From contig CANKII010000003.1 of NCBI GenBank assembly GCA_947482115.1, positions 62,001 to 126,000 of the forward strand: 64,000 bases of DNA, given 5' to 3'. The translations under genes and the position numbers were made by a program. Origin of the DNA: Fibrobacterota bacterium. GTDB lineage: Bacteria; Fibrobacterota; Fibrobacteria; UBA11236. Under the pieces are notes generated by a model. It was not told the DNA's origin. It worked only from the letters and a program-made list of their open reading frames with translations, and searched no databases. Of this stretch, positions 8,551-16,363 are shown one piece after another (positions within the stretch are counted from its first letter, which is position 1; the number at the start of each line of letters is the position of its first letter).

Positions 8551-9155
8551 TGAGACTTATCATCGGCGTTACCGGAAACACCGCCAGCGGCAAAAGTGAA
8601 GTCGCGCGGATTTTCCGGGAAAAAGGTTGCGCATTGGTCGATGCGGATAAAGTCGCCCACGAGCTGTACGCGAACAACGCTGGATTATTGCAGCAACTGG
8701 CTTCAGAATTCGGACAGGAAGTTCTTTTCCCCAATGGAGTTTTGAACCGCAAACGCCTCGGTTCAGAAGTATTCGGAAATCCGCAAGCCTTAGCCGCACT
8801 GGATCGCATCGTGCATCCGCATTTGCTCGTAGCCATTCGCGAGCGCGTGTTCTCGGCGCGGCGCGTCATGAACCGTGTCGTTCTGGATGCGGCCTTGATT
8901 GTGGAATGGGGCGTGCAGCGCGAACTGGATTGTCTGGTGTTGGTCACAGCTCCCGAACCTTTGCGGTTGCAACGACTGATGGAACGGGATCAATTGAGTC
9001 TGGAAGAAGCCCAGCGCCGCATGCGCAGTCAAATTCCGGAAGCAGAAAAACGCGCCTTCGCAAATTTTGAGATCGTGAACGACGCGGGCCGTGACGAATT
9101 GATCCAACAGGCCGATTCGGTGTGGGAATCCATCGAAGCCAAATTTTCCAAATGA
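8550..9155 (+). CDS. coaE: Dephospho-CoA kinase
   Basis: A 201-aa enzyme that phosphorylates the ribose 3'-OH of dephospho-CoA, the last step of CoA synthesis. The P-loop GVTGNTASGKSEVA, the DADKVAHELY segment and the RMRSQIPEAEKRAFA lid are all typical. The only start that keeps the full N-terminal strand is TTG 8550, followed directly by RLIIGVTG. This start is contributed by the edge of the palindromic element upstream. The stop overlaps the next gene's ATG (ATGA), so the two are coupled. Confidence 0.96.
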   Translation: MRLIIGVTGNTASGKSEVARIFREKGCALVDADKVAHELYANNAGLLQQLASEFGQEVLFPNGVLNRKRLGSEVFGNPQALAALDRIVHPHLLVAIRERVFSARRVMNRVVLDAALIVEWGVQRELDCLVLVTAPEPLRLQRLMERDQLSLEEAQRRMRSQIPEAEKRAFANFEIVNDAGRDELIQQADSVWESIEAKFSK

Positions 9156-9889
9156 ACAAAAAGTTCTGGGTGTTGATTGCACTTGCAGTCCTCGGCATCA
9201 TCGCCGGTGCTTCCATCGGTTTTTTTCAAAAGAGTGAGCCGAGAGACCCGCTGGACAAGCTGTTCCCCGAGGAAAAACTCAAGGATTACATGGACGGCAC
9301 GCGAATCCTCATCGCCTCCAACCTGTCCTCCAAAACCATCAGCGGGGGCGACATCCTTCTGGCAGAAGCAATTACGCCCGGACCGGTGGAATCGAATCAG
9401 CTTCAACCCACCTGTCTTGGAGTGTTGAAAGGATTGTTGAAACAAAAACCCAACACGGATTGGATTTGCATTTTCATCGCCGAGGACAGTGCATTGGCTG
9501 CAACATCCAACTGGCTGGCTGTGGCGGAATACCATCGCGGTCAAGTTACCGTGCGAGGCGGGCTTCCCTCCACAGCGCAACTCGATTCCCTGCAGTCGAT
9601 GGGCATTCCAGCACACCGACCGAACGCATCCGAAGCAGTTTTGGTGAATGAAATCTTCACAGCGAATTCAGGACTCAAATCCGATCGTTGGGAGCTTTCA
9701 CAAACTTTGCGCGGAGCCTCCAACGCAAGCCTGAACCGCGAAAGTTTTTTCAAACTGGAACTCGACACACGATCTTTGGCGGATGTCGGCGCGAAACATG
9801 GAATGACCGGAGAACAAGTCCGCTCTTTAGTGTTGGGTGTGACCCGGTATTATTGGCTGCGAATGGGGCAAGAACTGCAAGTGCAATAG
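9152..9889 (+). CDS. Membrane-anchored protein of unknown function
   Basis: The protein has 245 aa, starting at the ATG that overlaps the coaE stop (ATGA). Residues about 5-24 form one hydrophobic segment (signal anchor), followed by a mainly extracytoplasmic region. The N-terminal exported part has a short domain (residues about 55-115, with a SNLSSKTISGGDILLAEAI stretch) that loosely recalls SAF-type domains; this is only an impression. No catalytic motif is visible. It ends six bases before a convergent gene, so no terminator fits between them. Confidence 0.7.
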   Translation: MNKKFWVLIALAVLGIIAGASIGFFQKSEPRDPLDKLFPEEKLKDYMDGTRILIASNLSSKTISGGDILLAEAITPGPVESNQLQPTCLGVLKGLLKQKPNTDWICIFIAEDSALAATSNWLAVAEYHRGQVTVRGGLPSTAQLDSLQSMGIPAHRPNASEAVLVNEIFTANSGLKSDRWELSQTLRGASNASLNRESFFKLELDTRSLADVGAKHGMTGEQVRSLVLGVTRYYWLRMGQELQVQ

Positions 9890-9894
9890 TCGGC

Positions 9895-10323
9895 TTAATA
9901 CTTCGACTTGACCGAATCCAGATAGGCTTGATCTGCTTCCGACAGCAGTCCGTGATACGTTTGCGAGGAAAGTTCGGCGCGAACACCTGCGGTGTCCCCC
10001 ACCGTCATCTTCGACCGCAAACGACTGACGGATTCCTTTTCCCGTTCTTCCATCGACTCCACCGAATCCAAACGGGCATAGATGATGCTGTCATGCGCTG
10101 TGGTGAGATATTGCGCGCTTTTCAGTTCATCATACAATTTGATAGCGTCGCGAAATTTCCCCGCCTGAAACAGCGAGTCCGCCTCGTCGAAGCGCTTCAT
10201 CGAAGACCGTTTTTGCACCTGATAAAACAAGGTGAACCCGCCGACCAAAATGACGAGGCCGATTCCAACGGTCCAGTCCCAGAACGTCGAGGGTTTTTTG
10301 TCTTCTTTTTCCAGGAAACTCAT
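9895..10323 (-). CDS. Small membrane protein with a TPR-like helical tail
   Basis: The protein has 142 aa: a short cytoplasmic N-terminus, one membrane helix at about 16-37 (WTVGIGLVILVGGFTLFY), then a helical region. The stretch FDEADSLFQAGKFRDAIKLYDEL reads like a single tetratricopeptide unit. Last gene of the leftward tolC-mlaC group, 23 bases after the preceding one. Function unknown. Confidence 0.7.
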   Translation of the reverse strand: MSFLEKEDKKPSTFWDWTVGIGLVILVGGFTLFYQVQKRSSMKRFDEADSLFQAGKFRDAIKLYDELKSAQYLTTAHDSIIYARLDSVESMEEREKESVSRLRSKMTVGDTAGVRAELSSQTYHGLLSEADQAYLDSVKSKY

Positions 10324-10345
10324 GAAAATCCTTCCACCAATCCGC

Positions 10346-10981
10346 TTAACCGACCGGAAGTTTAGCTAAACGCCGGGCTCTCCAAAAGCGGCGTAGAAGC
10401 AAAATCCACGGAAAGGAGGCCATCAAGGCAAAGGCATGGGACAGCGCACGTGCGGCGGAAAATCCCCCACGCAAATGCATTTGCAAAGTGGGTTGTCGAT
10501 CCTGAAACCGGAATTGAACGCGAAGGCGACGCCCCAATAAGGGTTGTATCGCATACCAATACCCGGCAAAACGCCCCAACTTTGCGGGATCGGGATATCC
10601 GACCGCGCAATCCAGTTCCAGATTCAGGAGGCCAAAAATCAGGCGAATAAAACGCAGTCCATATCCGAACAAGGCGCGTAACAGAACGGTATCTTTGAGC
10701 AAAATCCTGCCGATTCGCGATCCGAATTTTCGCTTGGAACGGGATTTGGAATCCGCCGGAGCTTTTGATGGAACAGATGTTTGCGTTTCTTCGGCGGAAT
10801 CCGTTTCAGTCGCCTTGGCAGGAAAAGCCATACCCCGCATGAACCCGGGAATGCCAAACTCCAGCGCAGCGGACCATTTCGAACCGCCCTCCCAATCCAA
10901 ACGGTACCGAACGCGAATCAGGAAAAGAAGACTAACGAGTGCGGCAAGAAAGAGAACTGTAATCCAAACCCATGCCGGCAT
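10346..10981 (-). CDS. DUF2953-like membrane protein
   Basis: The protein has 211 aa. An N-terminal helix (WVWITVLFLAALVSLLFLI) is followed by RVRYRLDWEGG, a Ser/Lys-rich spacer, then a conserved-looking C-terminal half (DCAVGYPDPAKLGRFAGYW, FQDRQPTLQMHLRGGF). The order of a membrane strand followed by a GxxDPxxxG-type motif recalls DUF2953 proteins, without a firm match. It ends with a second hydrophobic stretch. It lies 16 bases downstream of mlaC, so a link to envelope lipid transport is possible but unproven. Confidence 0.6.
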   Translation of the reverse strand: MPAWVWITVLFLAALVSLLFLIRVRYRLDWEGGSKWSAALEFGIPGFMRGMAFPAKATETDSAEETQTSVPSKAPADSKSRSKRKFGSRIGRILLKDTVLLRALFGYGLRFIRLIFGLLNLELDCAVGYPDPAKLGRFAGYWYAIQPLLGRRLRVQFRFQDRQPTLQMHLRGGFSAARALSHAFALMASFPWILLLRRFWRARRLAKLPVG

Positions 10982-10996
10982 GGGAACTCCGTAATC

Positions 10997-11650
10997 TCAG
11001 GTTCCGCCGGTTTTTTTCGCGGCAGCCTGACTCGATTTTTCCGATTTGGCTTTCACATTGTCGGCAGACTTGGAAGCGCCACTGCCCTTGGCTTTTTCTT
11101 CAAGTTTGGAAATCAAACCGTCCATGGTGCTCTTCTGCAAAATCTTTTTGAATTGATCGCCGTAGTTTCCGGCGGTGCTGAGATCATCGATCACCAAGTC
11201 CCATGCCTTCCAGGATCCCTGCTTCAACGACAACTTGTAAACCACGATGGACTCGGCGCCCTTGGAGAACACATGTGCCGTCACGGCGGCCTTGTCCGTA
11301 CCCATGTCTGGCGCATCATAACGTGTGGAATCGCTGATATAGGCGTCCAGTTTTTTCACGGAGGAGTTCTCGACCATCTCGCGGAAGGCTTTCACGAAAC
11401 GCGACTGTTGATCCGGTTTCATCTTGCCCCAAGTCGTGGGGCCCAAAGCGCGGCGGCCCAATTCCTCAAAGTCAAAAATGCCGTTGATGAGGGTTTTCAC
11501 CCTGTCGGTCTTCTTGGAGGCTTCCTTGTCGCGCAAAAGCTTTTGCAACTCCGAATCCTTGCTGCGAATGACTTCCACCGGATTTTGCACGGCAGCCGCG
11601 GCCAACCCCATCCCCAAAATTCCCGCCACCCAAAAACCCGTGCTACGCAT
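10997..11650 (-). CDS. mlaC: MlaC-type periplasmic phospholipid-binding protein
   Basis: The protein has 217 aa with a signal peptide (residues 1-20). The Tgt2/MlaC fold is indicated by VKTLINGIFDFEELGRRALG, QSRFVKAFREMVENS and YKLSLKQGSWKAWDLVIDDLS. MlaC carries phospholipid between the outer membrane and the MlaFED complex. The C-terminus has an unusual Lys/Ser/Ala-rich tail of about 30 residues. It lies 15 bases downstream of the TolC-like gene and is divergent from mlaEFD, so it is separated from the permease operon but in the same locus. Confidence 0.92.
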   Translation of the reverse strand: MRSTGFWVAGILGMGLAAAAVQNPVEVIRSKDSELQKLLRDKEASKKTDRVKTLINGIFDFEELGRRALGPTTWGKMKPDQQSRFVKAFREMVENSSVKKLDAYISDSTRYDAPDMGTDKAAVTAHVFSKGAESIVVYKLSLKQGSWKAWDLVIDDLSTAGNYGDQFKKILQKSTMDGLISKLEEKAKGSGASKSADNVKAKSEKSSQAAAKKTGGT

Positions 11651-11664
11651 GAAACGACTCCTAT

Positions 11665-13089
11665 TTACCGACTGAAACTCAAGCTATGAAAATAGTCCGG
11701 CAGAGTCCATCCCACTGCCTTGAAAAGCGCGGTGACGGCTAGGTTGTAGTCCAGCACGGACTGGTAATAATCGCGCTGGCCCGTCAGCGATTGTTTGAAC
11801 GGCCCGATCAAATCCTTGCTGGTGGACGGATCCAAATCATATTTCATCGCTGCGCCCTTGAGCCAAGCCTTGGCGGCGCGCATGGATTTTTCGGCCTCGT
11901 CCACGTCTGCGCGGGCCTTCAGCATTTGCGCATAGGCGTCCTCCACCCGGAGCAAAAGACCACGTGCGGCATAGACCTCGGTGCGTTCCAGTTGCCGCAA
12001 CTCCAGGCGTTCCTTGCGATATTCCTGATACCGCTGCCAGAAGTTGAGTTTCAATTTCATGCCCAGTCCGGCCACGGCGGTGAGCTCATTCAACGGATCG
12101 CGGGAAAAGGGGTTGTTTCCACCCGAGGATTGCCGATCCGAAGACCAAGCCTTGGTGTATTTGAAATCTCCAAACAGAAAAATATCGGGACCGATGTTGC
12201 CCTGCGCCACCTTGAGCAATTCCTGCCGCGCAGCGAGGCCGTTCTTCAGGCGCATGAGATCGGGGTGATCGCGCAGCGTGAATATTTTCAGCGAGTCGAG
12301 CGGAGGAATCGCTTCCGTTCGCAAAGTGATGACGGAATCCGCCAGCAGGATTTCAGCGCTGTCGCTCCAGGCCAGCGCAAAACGCAGGCCGAGTGCCGTG
12401 CGGGAAACACCCAAGCGGGCTTCGTTCAAACCCTGATCCAGCGAAAAGCGGCCCGACTTGAGTTGGAGCACGTCGGTTTGTGAAACGCCTTCGGCACCAT
12501 CGTCGAGTTGATCGGAAAGTTTTTTCTGCGCCCGATCCAAATCCCGGTGTGCCGAGTCGAGTATGTCCCGCATAGTCACGGCAAAGAGACGCCGGTAAAA
12601 AAGCGTTTGGGCTTCCTCGGAAACGTTCAGTCGCTCTTTCCGGAATTCGGCGGAAGAGATGTCGATTCCCCGTTCCGACGCCCGTCGTCCTGCACGGAAG
12701 CGCGCCACATTCAACGGCTGGGCCACCTCGGTTTCAAAGCCAAAGAAAGGTCCCCAATGGGAAAAATCATATTCCTTGCGGTATTGAAAAACGGGAGAGC
12801 CTGTTGAACCTCCCACATGCAAAGACGTGGTATCCGCCACATCGCGAAGACTGGGAGCCGGACCCATTCCGGTACTCACCTCAAACTTGGGGAGGATGGC
12901 CCCCAATTCGACATCGCGAAGCTTCTCGCGAGCCTTGTCCACTTCCAATTCCTTGGCGAAAAGAATGGGGTTCCGGGCCAAAGCAAGGCTTTCCGCCATG
13001 GCGCAGTTCAAGGGAACCGTTACTTGCGAAATGGACGGTACTGCGACAGCAAGCAGTGGAATCAAGACCCGGAATAGCATGAGAATCAT
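11665..13089 (-). CDS. TolC-family outer membrane channel
   Basis: The protein has 474 aa with a signal peptide. It shows the duplicated outer-membrane-efflux repeat: long amphipathic helices such as DKAREKLRDVELGAILPKFEVS and a second repeat near VAQGNIGPDIFLFGDF. TolC proteins form trimeric outer-membrane tunnels for export pumps. First gene of the leftward group, with mlaC right behind. A TolC partner for an Mla-type system is unusual; in Proteobacteria MlaA is the outer-membrane partner. Confidence 0.88.
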   Translation of the reverse strand: MILMLFRVLIPLLAVAVPSISQVTVPLNCAMAESLALARNPILFAKELEVDKAREKLRDVELGAILPKFEVSTGMGPAPSLRDVADTTSLHVGGSTGSPVFQYRKEYDFSHWGPFFGFETEVAQPLNVARFRAGRRASERGIDISSAEFRKERLNVSEEAQTLFYRRLFAVTMRDILDSAHRDLDRAQKKLSDQLDDGAEGVSQTDVLQLKSGRFSLDQGLNEARLGVSRTALGLRFALAWSDSAEILLADSVITLRTEAIPPLDSLKIFTLRDHPDLMRLKNGLAARQELLKVAQGNIGPDIFLFGDFKYTKAWSSDRQSSGGNNPFSRDPLNELTAVAGLGMKLKLNFWQRYQEYRKERLELRQLERTEVYAARGLLLRVEDAYAQMLKARADVDEAEKSMRAAKAWLKGAAMKYDLDPSTSKDLIGPFKQSLTGQRDYYQSVLDYNLAVTALFKAVGWTLPDYFHSLSFSR

Positions 13090-13101
13090 CAGAATTTAGT
13101 A

Positions 13102-13141
13102 ACCCTTTGGGTGGGGTTTTACCTAATGGGGTTTCAACCCC
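13102..13141. promoter_or_regulatory. Divergent tolC-mlaC / mlaE control region with two small stems
   Basis: The 116-base gap between the divergent groups holds ACCC TTT GGGT (13102-13112) and GGGGTT TC AACCCC (13128-13141). No consensus -35/-10 pair is convincing. Both operons must start transcription here, so operators are expected; these stems are the only visible candidates. Confidence 0.3.
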
Positions 13142-13205
13142 GTACGACCTATATCTTATCTTCTAAAACAGACAGATGACTGGAACTTTATAGGATTTAT
13201 CCCCA

Positions 13206-14033
13206 ATGACCGAATCTGCCATCCCTCCAACTCCCGAAAAACGCCAACCCTCGGTCTCCGAGCAAGTTGGCGAGTCCGCCCTATCGATCTTTCAGGAGAT
13301 AAAGGCCGTGGCTTTGCTGTTGTCGGAATCGATTTATTACTCCACCCTTGCGGTGCGGCGGCCCAAAACCCTGACGAGGGGAAGCACGGCCACGCAAATG
13401 ATTCAACTGGGAAGCACCGCTCTTCCCATCGTTTTACTGCTGTCCACCTTGATCGGATTCACGCTGGCAATGCAGTCGGCGCAGCAATTGCAAAAATACG
13501 GGGCGATGATTTTCCTCGCCGATGGCATCGGCATGAGCATGGTGATGGAAATCGGTCCGATCCTGACAGCGGTGATTCTTGCAGGCCGTTCCGGGAGCGC
13601 CATCACGGCGGAGATCGCAACCATGGTAGTGCAGGAGGAAGTCATGGCGCTGCGTTCCATGGCCATCAATCCCATTCACTATCTCGTCCTCCCCCGCTTT
13701 TGGGCATTGAGCATCGCCCAACCGTTGCTCACGGTCGCCTCCTGTCTTGCTGGAATTGTCGCCGGACTCGTGGTGGGTGTTTTCTTTTACCAACTCTCCG
13801 TCACAGGATTTTTGACGGAGCTGCAGCAGGCGCTTCCAATGAGATACGTCTGGCAGGCTCTTCTCAAGTCTCTCACCTTTTCCTGGTTGATCGTGTTCAT
13901 CTCCGTGACCAAAGGATTGAATGTTCGCGGAGGAGCGGATGCGGTGGGCCGCGCCACCACGGCCTGCGTGGTGAGCTGTATTTTTTCGATTATCCTGGCG
14001 GACGCCGTTTTCTCATTCATTTTTTATTGGTGA
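13206..14033 (+). CDS. mlaE: MlaE-type ABC permease
   Basis: The protein has 275 aa with five to six membrane helices. The family hallmark is seen at AEIATMVVQEEVMALRSMAINP, followed by RFWALSIAQPLLT and the C-terminal KGLNVRGGADAVGRATT. MlaE is the inner-membrane permease through which MlaF drives phospholipid movement. It starts the rightward operon and is separated from mlaF by four bases. Confidence 0.95.
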   Translation: MTESAIPPTPEKRQPSVSEQVGESALSIFQEIKAVALLLSESIYYSTLAVRRPKTLTRGSTATQMIQLGSTALPIVLLLSTLIGFTLAMQSAQQLQKYGAMIFLADGIGMSMVMEIGPILTAVILAGRSGSAITAEIATMVVQEEVMALRSMAINPIHYLVLPRFWALSIAQPLLTVASCLAGIVAGLVVGVFFYQLSVTGFLTELQQALPMRYVWQALLKSLTFSWLIVFISVTKGLNVRGGADAVGRATTACVVSCIFSIILADAVFSFIFYW

Positions 14034-14037
14034 GAAG

Positions 14038-14805
14038 ATGATGAACACCGAGTCTCCACTGCGAGTCAAAGGCTTGAAGGCCGGATATGGAACGCAAACC
14101 GTTCTACAAAATGTCGATCTGGAAGTTGCGAAAGGTGAAATCCGCATTGTGCTCGGCGGATCCGGTTGCGGCAAATCCACCCTGTTGAAAAACGTCGCGG
14201 GATTGGAAAAGCCGTGGAGCGGAACAATTGAAGTTTTGGGACAAAAGCTGGATTGGTCGGAGGGGTTGCCCACCGGAGATTTATTTGAAAACATGGGCAT
14301 CTTGTTCCAAGGTGCGGCTTTGATCTCTTCGCTCACCGTCGGTGAAAATGTCTCCCTCCCCTTGCGCATCCGAAACCCGGACATCGATCCCGAAATGTTG
14401 CGCAAGAAAGTGGCGATGAAACTCGGTCAGGTTAAAATGGAAGGCACGGAAGACAAGCTTCCCGGAGAGCTTTCCGGAGGCATGCGCAAACGCGCCGGCC
14501 TTGCCCGCGCGCTTATAGCCGATCCGAAACTGCTGTTTTGTGACGAACCCTCCGCGGGTCTCGACCCCGTCACCTCCCGCGAATTGGACGATCTTTTGCT
14601 GGAATTGCGCCAGACGCTGGGAATCACCATGTTTGTGGTCACCCATGAATTAGATTCCATCCGTGCCTTGGCTGACAAAATCACCTTCCTTTCCGGAGGC
14701 CATGTGATTTTTGACGGAACTTTGGCCGATGCCGAATCCAATGGACCACAGGAAGTGCGCGATTTTCTCGCACGGCGATCTTCGAAGGGCAAAAAAGAGG
14801 GCTGA
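14038..14805 (+). CDS. mlaF: MlaF-type ABC ATPase
   Basis: A 255-aa ATPase with Walker A GGSGCGKST, signature LSGGMRKRAGLARAL, Walker B LLFCDEPSAGLDP and the H-loop THELD. The C-terminal RDFLARRS is like the tail of MlaF proteins. It powers the MlaE permease. The stop overlaps the mlaD start (TGATG). Confidence 0.96.
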   Translation: MMNTESPLRVKGLKAGYGTQTVLQNVDLEVAKGEIRIVLGGSGCGKSTLLKNVAGLEKPWSGTIEVLGQKLDWSEGLPTGDLFENMGILFQGAALISSLTVGENVSLPLRIRNPDIDPEMLRKKVAMKLGQVKMEGTEDKLPGELSGGMRKRAGLARALIADPKLLFCDEPSAGLDPVTSRELDDLLLELRQTLGITMFVVTHELDSIRALADKITFLSGGHVIFDGTLADAESNGPQEVRDFLARRSSKGKKEG

Positions 14806-15689
14806 TGGAAGCGACACGCGCCGAGAAAACCCGGCTGGGACTGTTCCTCATTCTCACAGGAATCGCATTGGTGATTTCGGTGATCTTCCTGCTCGGCGGC
14901 AAGCTGCTGATGCGAACCGACAGCTATTACACCCGCATGACGGAATCCGTCACGGGACTTGAAAGCGGATCCCCGGTGAAGCAGAACGGCGTGGACGTAG
15001 GACAAATCACCGGCATCACCACCGACAGTGGCGATGTGCAAAAATCCATTGTGCATTTTCAGGTCATGCGCGGTACCGCCATGAAAACCGACATGGTTGC
15101 AACACTCGGCAACTACGGCATTACCGGCCTCAAATATCTGGAGATCACTGGCGGAAGCTACAACTCGCCCAGCATCGATCCGGGAGGCGAAGTGCGATCC
15201 AGTCTCTCCATGCTGGGCCGGCTGGCCGTGCGCGCCGATTCCATCGCCAGCAAGGTGGATCAATTATTGGGCAATGTCATCGAAGTCACCAACGGGAAAA
15301 ACCGGGAACATTTGAACCGTTTCATTGAATCCTCGGCATCATTGACCGTTGCCATGGATTCGCTGGCGCGTGACTTTCAAAGCGTGAAGCCCGGACCGCA
15401 TCTGAAACACATTTTGGCGGATGCCGAAGCCGCCGCTTCGGATGCCCGCAAAAAAATGGCGCAAACCGATCTGGCGGGAACCGTGGAGCAATACAAACAG
15501 GCCGCGGCGCAAATCCAAAAGACGGCTCAAACCATGGATGTTACCATGCGCAATACGCAGGAGGATCTCTCCGTCATTCTGAACCATCTCAAGGAAACGA
15601 TGAAGAACATGAACACCTTCAGCCGCGAGATCAAGGAAAACCCCGCCATTTTACTGCGCGGAGAGGATAAACAGGAGCGTCGTAAATGA
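14805..15689 (+). CDS. mlaD: MlaD/MCE-domain substrate-binding protein
   Basis: The protein has 294 aa: one N-terminal membrane helix (residues about 11-34) and a single MCE domain (about 38-120; SVTGLESGSPVKQNGVDVGQI and GITGLKYLEITGG). A long helical tail (about 130-285) of the kind that can form a periplasmic tunnel or coiled coil follows. MCE proteins form hexamers that channel lipid. The stop overlaps the following lipoprotein gene by four bases. Confidence 0.93.
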   Translation: MEATRAEKTRLGLFLILTGIALVISVIFLLGGKLLMRTDSYYTRMTESVTGLESGSPVKQNGVDVGQITGITTDSGDVQKSIVHFQVMRGTAMKTDMVATLGNYGITGLKYLEITGGSYNSPSIDPGGEVRSSLSMLGRLAVRADSIASKVDQLLGNVIEVTNGKNREHLNRFIESSASLTVAMDSLARDFQSVKPGPHLKHILADAEAAASDARKKMAQTDLAGTVEQYKQAAAQIQKTAQTMDVTMRNTQEDLSVILNHLKETMKNMNTFSREIKENPAILLRGEDKQERRK

Positions 15690-16354
15690 GATTTTCTCTG
15701 CGCGCAGCCGGTTTGCTCCCGGCTCTTGTCATCACGATCACCCTGTCAGGGTGTTATTTCGGACAGAGCAGTGTTCCCACCCAGTATTACACTTTGGACT
15801 ATGTTCCTTCCCCGCCACCGGAACGCCTGAAGCAGGGACCCTACTCCTTCACGGTGCGATTGCGCGAACCGACCATTGCTGAAGCCTACCGGCGCAGCCA
15901 AATCGTTTACCGGCAAAGCTCCTATCAAATGTTGTTCTACTCGTATCACCTCTGGGCCGTGGATCCGGATCGCATGATCGGCGATCTCCTGTTCAAGCAT
16001 TTGAGCGCAACCCACCTGTTTGAAAATGTCACCCGCGTCCTGGAGTCCCATCCACCGGATTACCAAATCACCACGGATATTCAGGCCATCGAGGAGTTTG
16101 ACGGAGCCGGTGCGTGGTACGCTCACCTCGCGGTGGAGTACCAGTTGATCGATCAGAAAAGCGGACTCGTTGTCTGGAAAAAACTCTACGACCTGCGCAA
16201 GGCCGTTTCCCAAAAAGAACCCGTTTACGTGGTGCGCGAACTTTCCGCCCTGCTCGAAACCATGAACAACGGGCTGACCCAGGAATTGGATGCGATGCTT
16301 AAAGCGGCCAAACCCCGTCCGCTAACAATCGATAGCGGAGCTTCCGCCCGGTAA
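15686..16354 (+). CDS. ABC transport auxiliary lipoprotein, PqiC-like
   Basis: The protein has 222 aa. The lipobox LSGC places the lipidated Cys at residue 23. The region after it (YYTLDYVPSPP, the Tyr-rich YRRSQIVYRQSSYQMLFYSYHLWAVDP segment, and LSATHLFENV) follows the PqiC/DUF330 pattern of outer-membrane lipoproteins that work with MCE transporters. Overlap with mlaD by four bases makes a partner role likely. Confidence 0.85.
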   Translation: MRFSLRAAGLLPALVITITLSGCYFGQSSVPTQYYTLDYVPSPPPERLKQGPYSFTVRLREPTIAEAYRRSQIVYRQSSYQMLFYSYHLWAVDPDRMIGDLLFKHLSATHLFENVTRVLESHPPDYQITTDIQAIEEFDGAGAWYAHLAVEYQLIDQKSGLVVWKKLYDLRKAVSQKEPVYVVRELSALLETMNNGLTQELDAMLKAAKPRPLTIDSGASAR

Positions 16355-16363
16355 AAGCGGTTC

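Noticed and set aside
10969-10984. Perfect 16-base palindrome CCCATGCCGGCATGGG at the start of the DUF2953-like gene
   Set aside because: It is short, contains the ATG and first codons, and has no second copy seen. Chance is possible, so it is not counted with the repeat families.
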